Positions 7,753-16,937 of a stretch of 64,000 bases of DNA are shown here, piece by piece. The notes below the pieces were generated by a model that saw nothing but the letters and a program-made list of their open reading frames with translations, ran no database searches and was not told the DNA's origin. Position numbers and translations under genes: made by a program. The stretch's first letter is position 1. Each line of letters opens with the position of its first letter. The stretch is from Pseudoduganella ginsengisoli. Its GTDB lineage: Bacteria > Pseudomonadota > Gammaproteobacteria > Burkholderiales > Burkholderiaceae_D. The stretch lies in NCBI RefSeq assembly GCF_009720865.1, contig NZ_WNLA01000001.1, positions 62,001 through 126,000 on the forward strand, read 5' to 3'.

Positions 7753-9096
7753 ATGAGTTCGCCGTCCCTGCTGGGCCGTAGCGTTGCTGTTTTCGAAGTC
7801 ATGCTGCTGGTCATGGGTGGCGACTATCTGTGGCCGGCGCTCTACCATTACACCCACCCGCCACTGATCCTGGTGGCGGTCACGGCAAGTTATGCGGCAC
7901 TGTTGTACGGCTTCGCCAGGCTTGCGTCCCGCGCTTGGCCGTTGGGTACCGTCTGGGTTTTAGACTTTCTCAGCTTACAGTTGTTCGGGTTGGTGGCGTT
8001 GCGCAGCATGCGCCGGCTCAAGCTACTCGATGGTGCCTTGCCGCTGCCGCTTAAGCTGGCGTTAGTGGTCGGCACCGTCGGAGGTGCGCTTTGGCTATTG
8101 CGCCGGCTGGGAAAGGCATATCGGGTGCGTATGCTCAACGGTATACTGGCAGCCGGAGTGATGTTTACTCTGGCGCCGTTCGCCGCAGTGGAGCTTACGG
8201 CGGAAACACGGACCTTCCCGCTTCGTGCAGGCAGTCAGGCGGCGCCGAATGTGGCGATCATTCTACTCGATGAATTGGGCGACGCCGCCAGCGCGCCGAT
8301 CGCCGCGGCCCTCACGCGCCAAGGCCTGCAGGTACGCCACAAGTCCCTTGCTCCGCTGGGCGCCAACACTGTCAATGTAATTCCGGCCTTGCTAACCGGA
8401 CGCGATTTTTCGAACGCTCAGCCATGTTCCTTGAGCGCGATCTGTAGCGACACCAATATTCTTGACTTTAGCCGGATGTCGAGCCTCGAGCCGCAGCTTG
8501 ATATTATTGGCTTTCATCATCCGTACTGCAGAATTGTCGGGCTGCGATTTTGCCATAAAACTATCAGCCCCAGCTTCGAAGACCCCTTCGTCTGGTTTGC
8601 TTGTTCAATGATGAGCTCGGCCTACCGTCGGCCTATCGGCCTATGTGATCGGCGGCTCCTGACAGTGTCCCAGATGAATGCGGCACGGCGCGACATTGAG
8701 CAGGCCGCTGCCAGCGCACCTTTCTGGCGGCAGGGCGGCGTGCTGTTTGTGCATATCCCATTACCGCATCCGCCGGGGCCCAGTGGCAGCGCCTCGCTTG
8801 ATGCCGACTATGCAGCTAATCTGGTTAGCGCCGCCGACTACATCGATGCTCTCAGCGCGCGCTTGCGCGTCGCGTTCGGCGATCGGTTTGCGCTGGTGAT
8901 TTCATCGGATCACTCGCTGCGGCCTGAGGTCTGGTGTCCGATGGCACGTTATGCCACAGGTGATTGCCGCCTGCGCCCGGAATTTATGTCGCGCCAAGTA
9001 CCGCTGCTGGTGGCGACCCCGGCACTGCCGCCGCCCCTGGACGGCATCAACAACATGTTTGAAGCAGCTGATTTATTACGGGCGGCTCGCCGATAG
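7753..9096 (+). CDS. Membrane-anchored sulfatase/alkaline-phosphatase-fold hydrolase or transferase
   Basis: A 447-residue protein with about four N-terminal hydrophobic spans (residues 11-145) and then a periplasmic catalytic domain. NVAIILLDELGD near residue 166 is the first metal-binding strand. GANTVNVIPALLTGRDF near 203 carries the nucleophile-type threonine and the PALLTG signature shared with LTA synthases and EptA-like phosphoethanolamine transferases. HIPLPHPPG and VISSDHSLRP supply further metal ligands. It probably transfers or removes a phosphate-containing group on the polysaccharide or a lipid carrier. The ATG at 7753 removes an implausible upstream extension overlapping the glycosyltransferase. 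G+C content rises sharply here relative to the preceding genes. Confidence 0.72.
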   Translation: MSSPSLLGRSVAVFEVMLLVMGGDYLWPALYHYTHPPLILVAVTASYAALLYGFARLASRAWPLGTVWVLDFLSLQLFGLVALRSMRRLKLLDGALPLPLKLALVVGTVGGALWLLRRLGKAYRVRMLNGILAAGVMFTLAPFAAVELTAETRTFPLRAGSQAAPNVAIILLDELGDAASAPIAAALTRQGLQVRHKSLAPLGANTVNVIPALLTGRDFSNAQPCSLSAICSDTNILDFSRMSSLEPQLDIIGFHHPYCRIVGLRFCHKTISPSFEDPFVWFACSMMSSAYRRPIGLCDRRLLTVSQMNAARRDIEQAAASAPFWRQGGVLFVHIPLPHPPGPSGSASLDADYAANLVSAADYIDALSARLRVAFGDRFALVISSDHSLRPEVWCPMARYATGDCRLRPEFMSRQVPLLVATPALPPPLDGINNMFEAADLLRAARR

Positions 9097-9511
9097 CGAA
9101 CCGGGGGCGGGCCATGATTGATCATTGATTGCTGGGTTAGATACTGCCAGCAATTGCCACTCTGAATTTTTCTACGCCGCGCTGAAATGGATAAACTACG
9201 CGGCATGGTGTAAACGTTTCGACCAGCCGGCTAAAATCTCATTGATACGCCGGAAAGTATGCTGAAAGCAACGATTGGGCACTTTCCGTGGTTTGTGGTG
9301 ACATAGCCTTTCTTTTTCGCATAAAGCATGTCGTCAAGCCCGGCTCGCTTCGATGCGAAAGGCAATTCAACCGGAACATTTTTCTGGCATGCCCAATTGA
9401 ATTTCTGCACTGCATTCCTTCCGGTAGAGCATCCAGTGCATCATGCCGCGCTCGCCCGTTTCAGCTTGGGGCAAGCGCAGCATCGTATTTGAATTTACCG
9501 CTCGATTTAAC
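9097..9511. other. Convergent intergenic region
   Basis: 415 bases between two converging genes. Only short unsupported open frames are present, without ribosome sites. I see no clear hairpin-plus-T terminator for either gene and no repeat shared with the rest of the window. Confidence 0.4.
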
Positions 9512-11884
9512 TTATTTCTTAAGCACCTGAAGGGCAGCCGCAGCCAGACCGAAGTTGGCTAAAATCTGCGTCCACTCTTTGGCCCCGGTAGTAAATTGTG
9601 ACCACAAGCTTTCCTTAGCGAAGCTCTTTTCCGGTACGACAATCGTGTCGCCGGGGTACACTTCGGTATTGGTGAACTTGCCGGCGAACCAGCTACGCGA
9701 TTCCCCCCCGATTACGGAACCGTCGACACGAATCACAAACATCGCATCGGTATCGGCTTCCTGCCGCAGGCCGACCTTGTCAAGATAATCGCTCACGCGG
9801 CGGCCTGGGCGCCACACTGCCGACGCTTCCGCATTGACTGCACCCATGATGTGCACGAACTCGGGACGGAAGGCCACCACCAGGCGATCACCATTTTCTA
9901 GCTTGAGCTGAGGCAGCCGGTTAAACGAGCGCTCAGCCGGATCGAGTCCGAACGCGATCCGCCCGGTGGCAGCGAGTTTGCGCATGCGCTGAATGGTTTC
10001 ACGTGCGGACGCCAGTTCCGCCTCTCGCCGCAATCTCGAGAGTTGCACTTCCGACTCCGTCTGACCTCGCACCTCGAGGGCAGCCTTGGCTTGGTCGAGG
10101 CGCAACTGCGTCTCTAGCCGGTCGATGACCTTGTCCAAGTTCGCCTGCTGATCAATGCGTACTTGCTCGCGATAAAAGGCTGTGCCGAACAGATACGCGT
10201 TACGGGTCGGGCCGCCTGCGCGAGCGAGCAGCGACTGCAAGTCCTCACCTGGTGACATCTGATAAACACCGGGAGCGTTTACTTCCCCCTCTACGCGAAC
10301 GAACACGCGCCGCTTGTCGAGCGGCACGGCCACATCCTTCTGGGAGAATATCGTGACCGTATCGCCAGGCTGCAGAACAATATTCTGCGGATTGGCCGGA
10401 TCGCTGAAAATTTGCCCCAGGTTAAACGGAATCAGGTTGACCGTCAGGTCGGTACGATTGAGGCGCTCGACAACGGCATATTCCCAGTTGATTTCATCCA
10501 TCAGCCCACCAATGCGCGAAGCGATAGAATTGGCGTTTTCGCCGGAATTTTTTTCACCGGAGGCGCTTTCGCCAGAGACTTTGTCATTGCTGCCAGCGAT
10601 GACAGCGGCGTTTTGGCGCTGGGTCGAGCTGCGCGAGATCAGGTATTCACGGCTGGGGATCAGATCGCTGATACGCATGCCGGGTTTGAATGGGGCGCGG
10701 ACGGGCTGGTCGACATTACCACGCAAGACAACCGCGTTCAGGAAATCGGGCGTAATCGACGTAATGTTGAGGATGTCGCCATCCTTCATCGCGCGTTTCA
10801 GACCAGCACCGTCAAGCGCAAACTGCTCGACCGATCTCGGTTTGTTGGCCTTCGGATCGATCCGTTCGAGAAATACGCGGCGCGGGTCGGCCACCACTGG
10901 AAGTCCGCCTGCGTAGTCGATCAGCGATTCGATCGTATCGTTGGCACTGCGCAACTCGTAAATGGCCGAATTATTAATTTTCCCGACTATGGCGACATAG
11001 CCGCTGGCCGCAGGAATGTAAATCGTATCGCCGTCCTGCAACTTGATATCGGAAGACTTGTCGCCTCGGGCGATGAAGGAATACAGGTCAAGTTCCGCCG
11101 CAATCTTGCCGCCACGCTTGACTTGCACGCGTCGCATCGACCCGTTTGCGTTCGGCCCCCCGCTTGCAAACAGCGCTGTCACCAGCGTTGCCATGTTCGA
11201 TACCGTGTAAGTACCCGGACGATTGGCTTGACCGACCACGTACACCGTAATAGCTCGCAATTGCCCGAAGGTCACGTTGAGCGTAACCCCCTTGTACAGC
11301 CGCCCGACGGCGCCGCGTACGACAGCTTCCACGTCACCGGCCTTGACGCCGCCCAGCACGATGGAACCAACCGTCGGGATAGTGATCATTCCATTACGGT
11401 CAATGACGGCGCGATAATCAATATCGATCGATCCCCAGCCGCGGATCAGCACCTCGTCCCCCGGGCCCATGGGGTAGTCAGCCGGCACCGGCGTATTGGT
11501 AACTGGCGCAAACGTAGACGGACTGTTGGCGAAGTACTCTGCACCGAAAACCGGCAGGGATTTGCCAGTACTTTCGAGGACAAACTTCTGGAATTCGCTT
11601 GGAACGGGACTAGGGCGGTTAACTGCACTGCCGAAGGGAGTCTTGTTCGGAACCGTATCACGCCCCCCTGCCGTCTCGCCCCGGGGCACCTGGTCGTTCA
11701 CAGCTGCATTGGTGATCTTGGATCTCGGCCGCGGTGCCATTGCATCTCCGGTACCAACTGGTCCTTGATCAAACATAGAGGAGGCGTCGGAAGGTGCGCC
11801 CTTATCCTTAAGTTCTTGAGCGGCAGCGAAAATACTTGCCGAGGCCAGAACAACGGCCAGGGCACAACGGGAGATTTGGCGCAT
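9512..11884 (-). CDS. Outer-membrane polysaccharide export protein with SLBB domains (Wza-like)
   Basis: A 790-residue periplasmic/outer-membrane export protein. The signal peptide covers about residues 1-22 (ASIFAAAQE); there is no lipobox cysteine, unlike E. coli Wza. The poly-export domain begins near 134 (YPMGPGDEVLIRGWG) and is followed by several SLBB blocks (TVYVVGQANRPGTY, VVLRGNVDQPVRAPF, VFVRVEGEVNAPGVY, VHIMGAVNAEASAVW). A helical/coiled segment sits near 590-650, and a hydrophobic C-terminus ends LAAAALQVLKK. It would form the outer-membrane exit for the Wzy-dependent polymer. It points towards the locus from the right, while a decayed copy of its C-terminus sits before wzz at the left, so the locus has been rearranged. 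Confidence 0.88.
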   Translation of the reverse strand: MRQISRCALAVVLASASIFAAAQELKDKGAPSDASSMFDQGPVGTGDAMAPRPRSKITNAAVNDQVPRGETAGGRDTVPNKTPFGSAVNRPSPVPSEFQKFVLESTGKSLPVFGAEYFANSPSTFAPVTNTPVPADYPMGPGDEVLIRGWGSIDIDYRAVIDRNGMITIPTVGSIVLGGVKAGDVEAVVRGAVGRLYKGVTLNVTFGQLRAITVYVVGQANRPGTYTVSNMATLVTALFASGGPNANGSMRRVQVKRGGKIAAELDLYSFIARGDKSSDIKLQDGDTIYIPAASGYVAIVGKINNSAIYELRSANDTIESLIDYAGGLPVVADPRRVFLERIDPKANKPRSVEQFALDGAGLKRAMKDGDILNITSITPDFLNAVVLRGNVDQPVRAPFKPGMRISDLIPSREYLISRSSTQRQNAAVIAGSNDKVSGESASGEKNSGENANSIASRIGGLMDEINWEYAVVERLNRTDLTVNLIPFNLGQIFSDPANPQNIVLQPGDTVTIFSQKDVAVPLDKRRVFVRVEGEVNAPGVYQMSPGEDLQSLLARAGGPTRNAYLFGTAFYREQVRIDQQANLDKVIDRLETQLRLDQAKAALEVRGQTESEVQLSRLRREAELASARETIQRMRKLAATGRIAFGLDPAERSFNRLPQLKLENGDRLVVAFRPEFVHIMGAVNAEASAVWRPGRRVSDYLDKVGLRQEADTDAMFVIRVDGSVIGGESRSWFAGKFTNTEVYPGDTIVVPEKSFAKESLWSQFTTGAKEWTQILANFGLAAAALQVLKK

Positions 11885-12469
11885 GGATAACTTCTGAAGT
11901 AAAGAAAACGCGTTAGCAGTGCAAAAAACTTAACGGGAACATCTTACTCGGGATCGAAGCGAGAGTGAAGTTTTTTCCGGCTCCACGAATTGCAATCATT
12001 GAAGAAAATCGTCCACATTTACCGCATCGGCCGGAGCGCCTGGATTTCATTTTTTTTCATTAGCCATAACCGCACAGAACACCTTCCGACGCTGCCATAA
12101 CATGGCCATAACTGTCGCCGGTACTTTTATTGACATCCGGGTAGTGTGCGGCTTATTTCGCCAAGCGTCCGTCGATTGAAAAGGCGTCCGATTCGACGCA
12201 TTAATGTCTTAAATTCGGTTACTGGGCCAGACCAATGGCGCGGCACCATTCAGCAATAGGGCAATTACCGACCGTTATGACAAAGTTGTATATTTCCAGT
12301 TAAGAGCCGGATGAATTCGTCCGGCCCTGCACTGCCAAACACATGAACCGGGCGGCCCGAACCAACCCGGCACAGATCATCTGCACGCTGGGTGGTTTGA
12401 ATGCACCTATCCCTGGGTCCTGGCGCCAGTTGGCACCGGTCGCGCCGGACAACGCTACGCTGATCCGCC
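11885..12469. other. Promoter region of the export gene and 3' flank of rsuA
   Basis: 585 bases. The first ~250 bases upstream of the export gene are A+T-rich and should contain its promoter and leader. I found no sigma-54 (-24/-12) match on that strand and no clear -10/-35. A six-pair hairpin (GCCGGA/TCCGGC at 12306-12325) lies beyond the rsuA stop without a T-run. No protein-coding frame is supported. Confidence 0.4.
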
Positions 12470-13183
12470 TTACGGCGCCAACAGTGCCAGTTGCGCTTCG
12501 TCCAGATAGCACCACTCGCCTTCCTCCAGCCCCAATGCATCAAGCGTCAGTCCCCCGACCGCAGAGCGCCGCAACGCTGCGCAATGGTTACCCGCAGCCG
12601 CCAGCATGCGCTTGACCTGGTGATATTTGCCCTGCTCGAGCACGATTTCAATCTGGCGCTCGGCGCGCTGCTCGCAAGTTAGCGCTGCCAACGGCCCAGG
12701 CTCGTCATGCAACTGCACCCCCGTTAATAACTGCGCTACCAGTTCCGGCGTCACCGGATCATGCGTGGTTGCCTGGTAGACCTTAGGTACATGCCGCTTC
12801 GGCGACGATTGCGCGTGGATGAACGGGCCGTCATCTGACATCAGCAACAATCCCGTCGTGTCATGATCCAGCCGCCCCACTGGCTGCACATCACGCCAGG
12901 TAAACTGCTCAGGCAACAACTCCAGCACACCCGGGTGGTGGCTTGGCTTGCGCGAACACTCATAATTGGCTGGCTTATACAGTGCGATATATACCTTTTC
13001 CCGGTACACCCACTCCTCGTCGAAGACAGTCAGCACCAGGCCATCGGTTTCCAGCGTCTCCTTAAAATTGTCATGCACCACGCCATCGATCAGGACGTCC
13101 CCATCCTCAATCAGGCTACGGCAATACTTGCGGGTGCCAAACCCTTGGGACTGCAATATGCGGTCTAGTGATAATTTGCTCAT
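12470..13183 (-). CDS. rsuA: 16S rRNA pseudouridine synthase (RsuA family)
   Basis: A 237-residue enzyme expected to convert U516 of 16S rRNA to pseudouridine. It has an N-terminal S4-like RNA-binding region (SLDRILQSQGFGTRKYCRSLIEDGDVLIDG, given here in outline) and the catalytic motif GRLDHDTTGLLL, where the aspartate is the nucleophile. Later it has KVYQATTHDPV and the RsuA-type C-terminal motif KYHQVKRMLAA. The start is ATG 13183 (MSKLSLDRIL); the in-frame extension upstream has no family similarity. Members of the RsuA/RluB/RluE/RluF group are alike, so the exact uridine target is inferred from best overall resemblance. Confidence 0.88.
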   Translation of the reverse strand: MSKLSLDRILQSQGFGTRKYCRSLIEDGDVLIDGVVHDNFKETLETDGLVLTVFDEEWVYREKVYIALYKPANYECSRKPSHHPGVLELLPEQFTWRDVQPVGRLDHDTTGLLLMSDDGPFIHAQSSPKRHVPKVYQATTHDPVTPELVAQLLTGVQLHDEPGPLAALTCEQRAERQIEIVLEQGKYHQVKRMLAAAGNHCAALRRSAVGGLTLDALGLEEGEWCYLDEAQLALLAP

Positions 13184-13234
13184 GGGGCAGCACTTTACCA
13201 GAATCCACGATGCTGACCTGCAGCAAAAAGTCAA

Positions 13235-13275
13235 TTGATGCAGATCAAAGATTGCAACGCCTTCACGATTACACT
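13235..13275 (+). promoter_or_regulatory. FNR/Anr-type box with correctly spaced -10 element
   Basis: TTGATGCAGATCAA at 13235-13248 is a perfect TTGAT-N4-ATCAA FNR palindrome. A -10-like TACACT lies at 13270-13275, placing the box centre 31 bases upstream of the -10 centre. That is the -41.5 geometry of class II FNR-activated promoters. The leftward direction towards rsuA has no -10 at the equivalent place, so the likely target is the small gene at 13326. Confidence 0.6.
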
Positions 13276-13325
13276 GAATTTACCGTAGGAATTTCCCTAA
13301 CCGCTGTAAGAATCAGGAGGTCAGC

Positions 13326-13616
13326 ATGACCCGATCTGCATTCCACTTCATGGCGCAGCACACAGGCGAGCTGATCCTTATTCATGCGAAGGACAGCAAC
13401 AGCTCAGCACAAGCAATATGGAGAAGGGAAATACAAGGGCAATTTCTTGACTGGCTGGGCGCCGGCGGCTTCCGTTCGGAATCGGACGAGAAATACAAAC
13501 AGGACAGCACAAACGAAAACAGCGGCACTTCTGCCGCCGTTCTCCTGCCCCATCCCGGGACACAATGCGAGGAACTGAAATTCACTCGAGTCCGCATTCG
13601 CGATGCGGTTGAGTAG
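13326..13616 (+). CDS. Small protein of unknown function behind an FNR-type promoter
   Basis: A 96-residue hydrophilic protein (MTRSAFHFMAQHTGELILIH, later QFLDWLGAGGFRSESDEKY). I do not recognise a domain; there is no signal peptide, transmembrane segment or cysteine cluster. Support for it being real comes from upstream: an AGGAGG Shine-Dalgarno 5 bases before the ATG, and the FNR box with matching -10 about 50-90 bases before it. The predicted transcript start near 13283 would leave a ~43-base leader. It stands alone between rsuA and the S49 peptidase gene. Its composition is less G+C-rich than its neighbours. Confidence 0.5.
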   Translation: MTRSAFHFMAQHTGELILIHAKDSNSSAQAIWRREIQGQFLDWLGAGGFRSESDEKYKQDSTNENSGTSAAVLLPHPGTQCEELKFTRVRIRDAVE

Positions 13617-13789
13617 TTCGTTTCTGACAGTGCAGACAACGAGTTAGGTTGTTTTGCGGCCTCCCTTGGAATGAACTACACCACCAATATAGTCCACCTC
13701 CCGACGATTGCAAGGCCAAAAAAGGCATAAATGCTAACGTCGTCTGTGCTTCAACGCACTGATGCGGATCAGCTCTGCTATAAGTTTGC

Positions 13790-14839
13790 CTAGCGGATTT
13801 CGCGGCCTGCATTGCGAACCGCAGCCTTGAACGCGCCCTCACCCATCGATGCGCCAAATTTCTTCAGCACACGCTCCGGCAAGCCTTCATGTTGCGTGTA
13901 GTCCACAATATCTTCCGCATGGATCACATCGCGCGCCACCGTATCGACGGTGCCATAGCCATCCGCCAAACCCATGCTGATGGCACGTTCGCCCGTCCAG
14001 AACAGGCCCGAGAACGTTTCCGGCGTCTCTTTCAAGCGTTTGCCACGGCCCGCGCGCACCACGCCAATGAATTGCTGGTGAATTTCATTGAGCATGCTTT
14101 GCGCATGCTGACGGTGTTTATCCGTCAGCGGCAGGAATGGATCCATGAAGCCTTTGTGCTCGCCGGCCGTCAGCAAGCGGCGCTCGACACCCGCTTTACT
14201 CATGATGCCCGTAAAGCCAAACCCTTCCATCAGCACGCCGATGGAGCCGACAATACTGGCCTTGTTGACGTAAATCTGGTCCGCCGCCGCCGCAATGTAG
14301 TAGCCGCCCGATGCGCAGATCTCGTTGACCACCACATACAGCTGCTTGTTCGGATAGCCTTTGCGCAAACGATGGATTTCATCCACGATCATGCCAGCCT
14401 GGACCGGACTGCCGCCCGGGCTGTTAATGTGCAACACGACCGCCACCGAACCGCTGTCGGCAAACGCCTTGTTCAATGCCGGGATGACAACTGCAGCCGA
14501 ACCGCTGCCTTCTGTCTCGATATTGCCGTCAATTTCAATCAATGCCGTATGGCGCCCCAGCGCTTCGCTGTCGCTGCCAGGCCAGGAAATATCGAAATAC
14601 GTGGCCACCGCAAACAGGATCAGCAACAACGTGAGGAATTTGAAGAAGATGCCCCAGCGCCGGTGCGCGCGGCGCTCGCGCACGGTGGACAGCACCAGCT
14701 TTTCCAGCACTTCGCGTTCCCAGTTCAGTCCGCCCACCTCGCGTGGCGGCGGCGTTGGCGCAGACGTGGGCGCCGGTGTGGGTGCAGGCGTGGGTGGAAG
14801 ATCCGCGCCAGGCGCGTTATCGCTTGTGTTTTCGCTCAT
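13790..14839 (-). CDS. sppA: S49-family signal peptide peptidase (SppA-like)
   Basis: A 349-residue membrane-anchored serine peptidase of the short SppA type. It has a proline/threonine-rich cytoplasmic N-terminus, one transmembrane segment near 64-83 (WGIFFKFLTLLLILFAVATY), then LHINSPGGSPVQAG, the catalytic serine in NEICASGGYYIA, and SIVGSIGVL. The general-base lysine candidate is in LTAGEHKGF. It would degrade signal-peptide remnants or damaged membrane proteins from the periplasmic side. It is the last gene of the leftward run rluC-HAD-Rieske-sppA; the gap to the Rieske gene is only 13 bases. Confidence 0.9.
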   Translation of the reverse strand: MSENTSDNAPGADLPPTPAPTPAPTSAPTPPPREVGGLNWEREVLEKLVLSTVRERRAHRRWGIFFKFLTLLLILFAVATYFDISWPGSDSEALGRHTALIEIDGNIETEGSGSAAVVIPALNKAFADSGSVAVVLHINSPGGSPVQAGMIVDEIHRLRKGYPNKQLYVVVNEICASGGYYIAAAADQIYVNKASIVGSIGVLMEGFGFTGIMSKAGVERRLLTAGEHKGFMDPFLPLTDKHRQHAQSMLNEIHQQFIGVVRAGRGKRLKETPETFSGLFWTGERAISMGLADGYGTVDTVARDVIHAEDIVDYTQHEGLPERVLKKFGASMGEGAFKAAVRNAGREIR

Positions 14840-14852
14840 TATTATTCGTCAG

Positions 14853-15227
14853 TCAGGCGCGCGGAGGACGGATGAATTCGTCTGGCTGCCAATAGAGTTG
14901 CTGGTCGCGCTCCACGATCTTAATGGGACGCAACCGTCCGCCTCGGCACGGGCCGCCGGCGCAAAAGCCACTGTCCGGCACGTAAATCGCGCCGTGCGTG
15001 GAACACATAATATAAAGTTTGCTGGATTCGAAGAATTCACCCTTCACCCAGTCCAGCTCGATCGGCACGTGGGCGCACTGGTTCAGGTACGCGTAGGCGA
15101 CCCCGCCGTAGCGCACGACAAAGCCCGTCGCATCGCCGCCAAAAGCCGTGACGGGGAAGCGCACGCCCGTGCCGCCATCTTCCACGTCGGCAGCCGCGCA
15201 AATCAAAATGTCTTCGGCTGCATCCAT
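14853..15227 (-). CDS. Rieske [2Fe-2S] domain protein
   Basis: A 124-residue single-domain Rieske protein. The cluster ligands are in CAH (LNQCAHVPIEL) and CSTH (IMCSTHGAIY), separated by 19 residues. After the second pair comes GFCAGGPCRGG, the typical proline-loop region. It probably acts as a small ferredoxin-like electron carrier; the partner is unknown. The start is taken as ATG 15227, which shares its A with the TGA stop of the upstream HAD gene (TGATG), a strong sign of translational coupling. An in-frame TTG 7 codons earlier is possible but less likely. Confidence 0.87.
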   Translation of the reverse strand: MDAAEDILICAAADVEDGGTGVRFPVTAFGGDATGFVVRYGGVAYAYLNQCAHVPIELDWVKGEFFESSKLYIMCSTHGAIYVPDSGFCAGGPCRGGRLRPIKIVERDQQLYWQPDEFIRPPRA

Positions 15228-15886
15228 CAGGCGTACTCGCTGAGCCAAGCGTGCAACTCTTGCACGGATTTGGCCGAGTACATGGGATTGCAGGCATGCA
15301 ACTGGTCGGCAGGATGCGCACCGTATTCAACCGCGACGCCTGCTGCACCCGCGTTATTGGCCATCAGGATATCGTGGCTGGTGTCGCCGATCATCACCGT
15401 GCGCTTCATATCCTGGCCCAGTTCGCGCGTCAATTCCTGCAACATCGCGGGATGTGGCTTGGAAAACGTTTCGTCAGCACAACGCGTTGCATCGAACATC
15501 GACAGCAAACCCGCTTCCGCCAGCGCGCGGTTCAAGCCGACCCGGCTCTTGCCCGTCGCCACACCAAGGAAGTAAGCGCTCGCTGACAACTCTTGCAGCA
15601 TCTCCGCCACGCCGTCAAATAACGTCAATTCATGGTCTTTTGACAGGAAATGGTAGCGATAGCGCTCCACCATGCGTGGATAGTATTTCGGGTCGACGTT
15701 CGGCAGCACGGCTTGCATGGCTTCATACAAGCCCAGGCCAATCACATGCGATGCAGCATCTTCACCGGGCACCGGCAAGCCCAGGTCGCGCGCTGATGCC
15801 TGAATACATTTGACGATGGTTGATGTGCTGTCCATCAACGTCCCGTCCCAGTCGAAGACAATCAGATCAAATTGCTTTCTTGGCAT
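15227..15886 (-). CDS. HAD-family hydrolase (subfamily IA, phosphatase-like)
   Basis: A 219-residue HAD phosphatase. Motif I is FDWDGTLMDS (nucleophile and acid/base aspartates). Motif II is VATGKSRVGL, motif III lysine is in FSKPHPAML, and motif IV is MIGDTSHDILMA. The helical cap sits between motifs I and II, as in phosphoglycolate phosphatase (Gph). The substrate is uncertain: a Gph-like or nucleotide/sugar phosphate role is plausible. It starts 31 bases after rluC and overlaps the Rieske gene, so all are probably one transcript. Confidence 0.88.
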   Translation of the reverse strand: MPRKQFDLIVFDWDGTLMDSTSTIVKCIQASARDLGLPVPGEDAASHVIGLGLYEAMQAVLPNVDPKYYPRMVERYRYHFLSKDHELTLFDGVAEMLQELSASAYFLGVATGKSRVGLNRALAEAGLLSMFDATRCADETFSKPHPAMLQELTRELGQDMKRTVMIGDTSHDILMANNAGAAGVAVEYGAHPADQLHACNPMYSAKSVQELHAWLSEYA

Positions 15887-15917
15887 GACATCCGGCGCAT
15901 TCGCGCCGGCTCCTCTA

Positions 15918-16937
15918 TTAGTTCAACGGTTTGCCCAAGCTTACCAAGAATCGCTCGCATTCGGCGGCCAATGGCGCGCGCAAAGTCATGACCTTGCCTG
16001 TTTCCGGATGAGTAAACGTAATCTGGTGCGCATGCAGGAACATCCGCTTCAGCGCGCCACGCGTCGCGTCTGCTTTCTGCAGTGCCTTGTTCAATGCAAA
16101 ATCGCCGTATTTATCGTCACCTGCAATGGGGAAGCCCGACGATGCCAGATGAACGCGAATCTGGTGCGTCCGGCCCGTCTTCAATTCCGCTTCCAGCAAT
16201 GCAAAGCCCTCATATTTCTTCAACAGCGAAAATACCGTGTGCGACGGCAAGCCATCTTCGGACACGGACACCCGGCGCTCGCCATCCGGCGTGGAATATT
16301 TACGCAATGGCAATTTAACATGCTGGCGCGCGTTCTTCCAATCGCCTACCGCCAGGGTCAGGTATCGCTTATCCGTATGCCCGTCGCGCATTTGTTCGTG
16401 CAAGTTAGTCAGTGCCGAACGTTTCTTGGCCAGCAACAGCAAGCCGGACGTGTCGCGGTCCAGCCGATGCACCAGCTCCAGGAATTTCGCGTCCGGACGG
16501 GATGCACGCAATTGTTCGATGACGCCAAACGACACGCCGGAACCGCCATGCACGGCCACACCGGCCGGCTTGTCGATGACCAGCAAATGGCTGTCTTCAA
16601 AAATAATATCAAATTCACAAGCCGGCACGGCAGCTTCCGCTTTTTCAGCCAGGCGGATCGGCGGCACGCGTACGATATCGCCTTCCGACAAACGGTATAA
16701 CTGGTCGATGCGGCCTTTATTGACGCGCACTTCACCGGAACGCAAGATGCGGTAGATATGGCTTTTCGGGACCCCTTTGCAGATCCGCAACAGGTAGTTA
16801 TCTATGCGCTGTCCGGCTTCTTCTTCGGTGATCGTCAGGAATTGTGCTTGCGGCAGGACCTGTGTGGGGGAAGCTTGAGGCGCCTTTTCAGGCTGTTTCT
16901 TGCCTATCTTCCCAGAAAATCTCTCTAAGTCCTTCAT
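15918..16937 (-). CDS. rluC: 23S rRNA pseudouridine synthase RluC
   Basis: A 339-residue pseudouridine synthase. The N-terminal S4 domain (about 55-120) reads GQRIDNYLLRICKGVPKSHIYRILRSGEVRVN in outline. The catalytic motif HRLDRDTSGLLLLAK carries the nucleophilic aspartate, and GRTHQIRVH is the RluA-family C-terminal signature. RluC modifies U955, U2504 and U2580 in E. coli 23S rRNA. In many proteobacteria it lies divergent from rne, as it does here. The start is ATG 16937 (MKDLERFSGKIG); an upstream extension of 20 codons has no family support. Confidence 0.92.
   Translation of the reverse strand: MKDLERFSGKIGKKQPEKAPQASPTQVLPQAQFLTITEEEAGQRIDNYLLRICKGVPKSHIYRILRSGEVRVNKGRIDQLYRLSEGDIVRVPPIRLAEKAEAAVPACEFDIIFEDSHLLVIDKPAGVAVHGGSGVSFGVIEQLRASRPDAKFLELVHRLDRDTSGLLLLAKKRSALTNLHEQMRDGHTDKRYLTLAVGDWKNARQHVKLPLRKYSTPDGERRVSVSEDGLPSHTVFSLLKKYEGFALLEAELKTGRTHQIRVHLASSGFPIAGDDKYGDFALNKALQKADATRGALKRMFLHAHQITFTHPETGKVMTLRAPLAAECERFLVSLGKPLN

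Noticed and set aside
10412-11890. A 492-codon plus-strand frame opposite the SLBB export gene
   Set aside because: It is the complement of conserved SLBB blocks. There is no ribosome site or domain.
13200-13234. The FNR box acting leftwards on rsuA
   Set aside because: At the class II distance towards rsuA the sequence is GCATCG, which is not a -10 element. The rightward direction fits far better.
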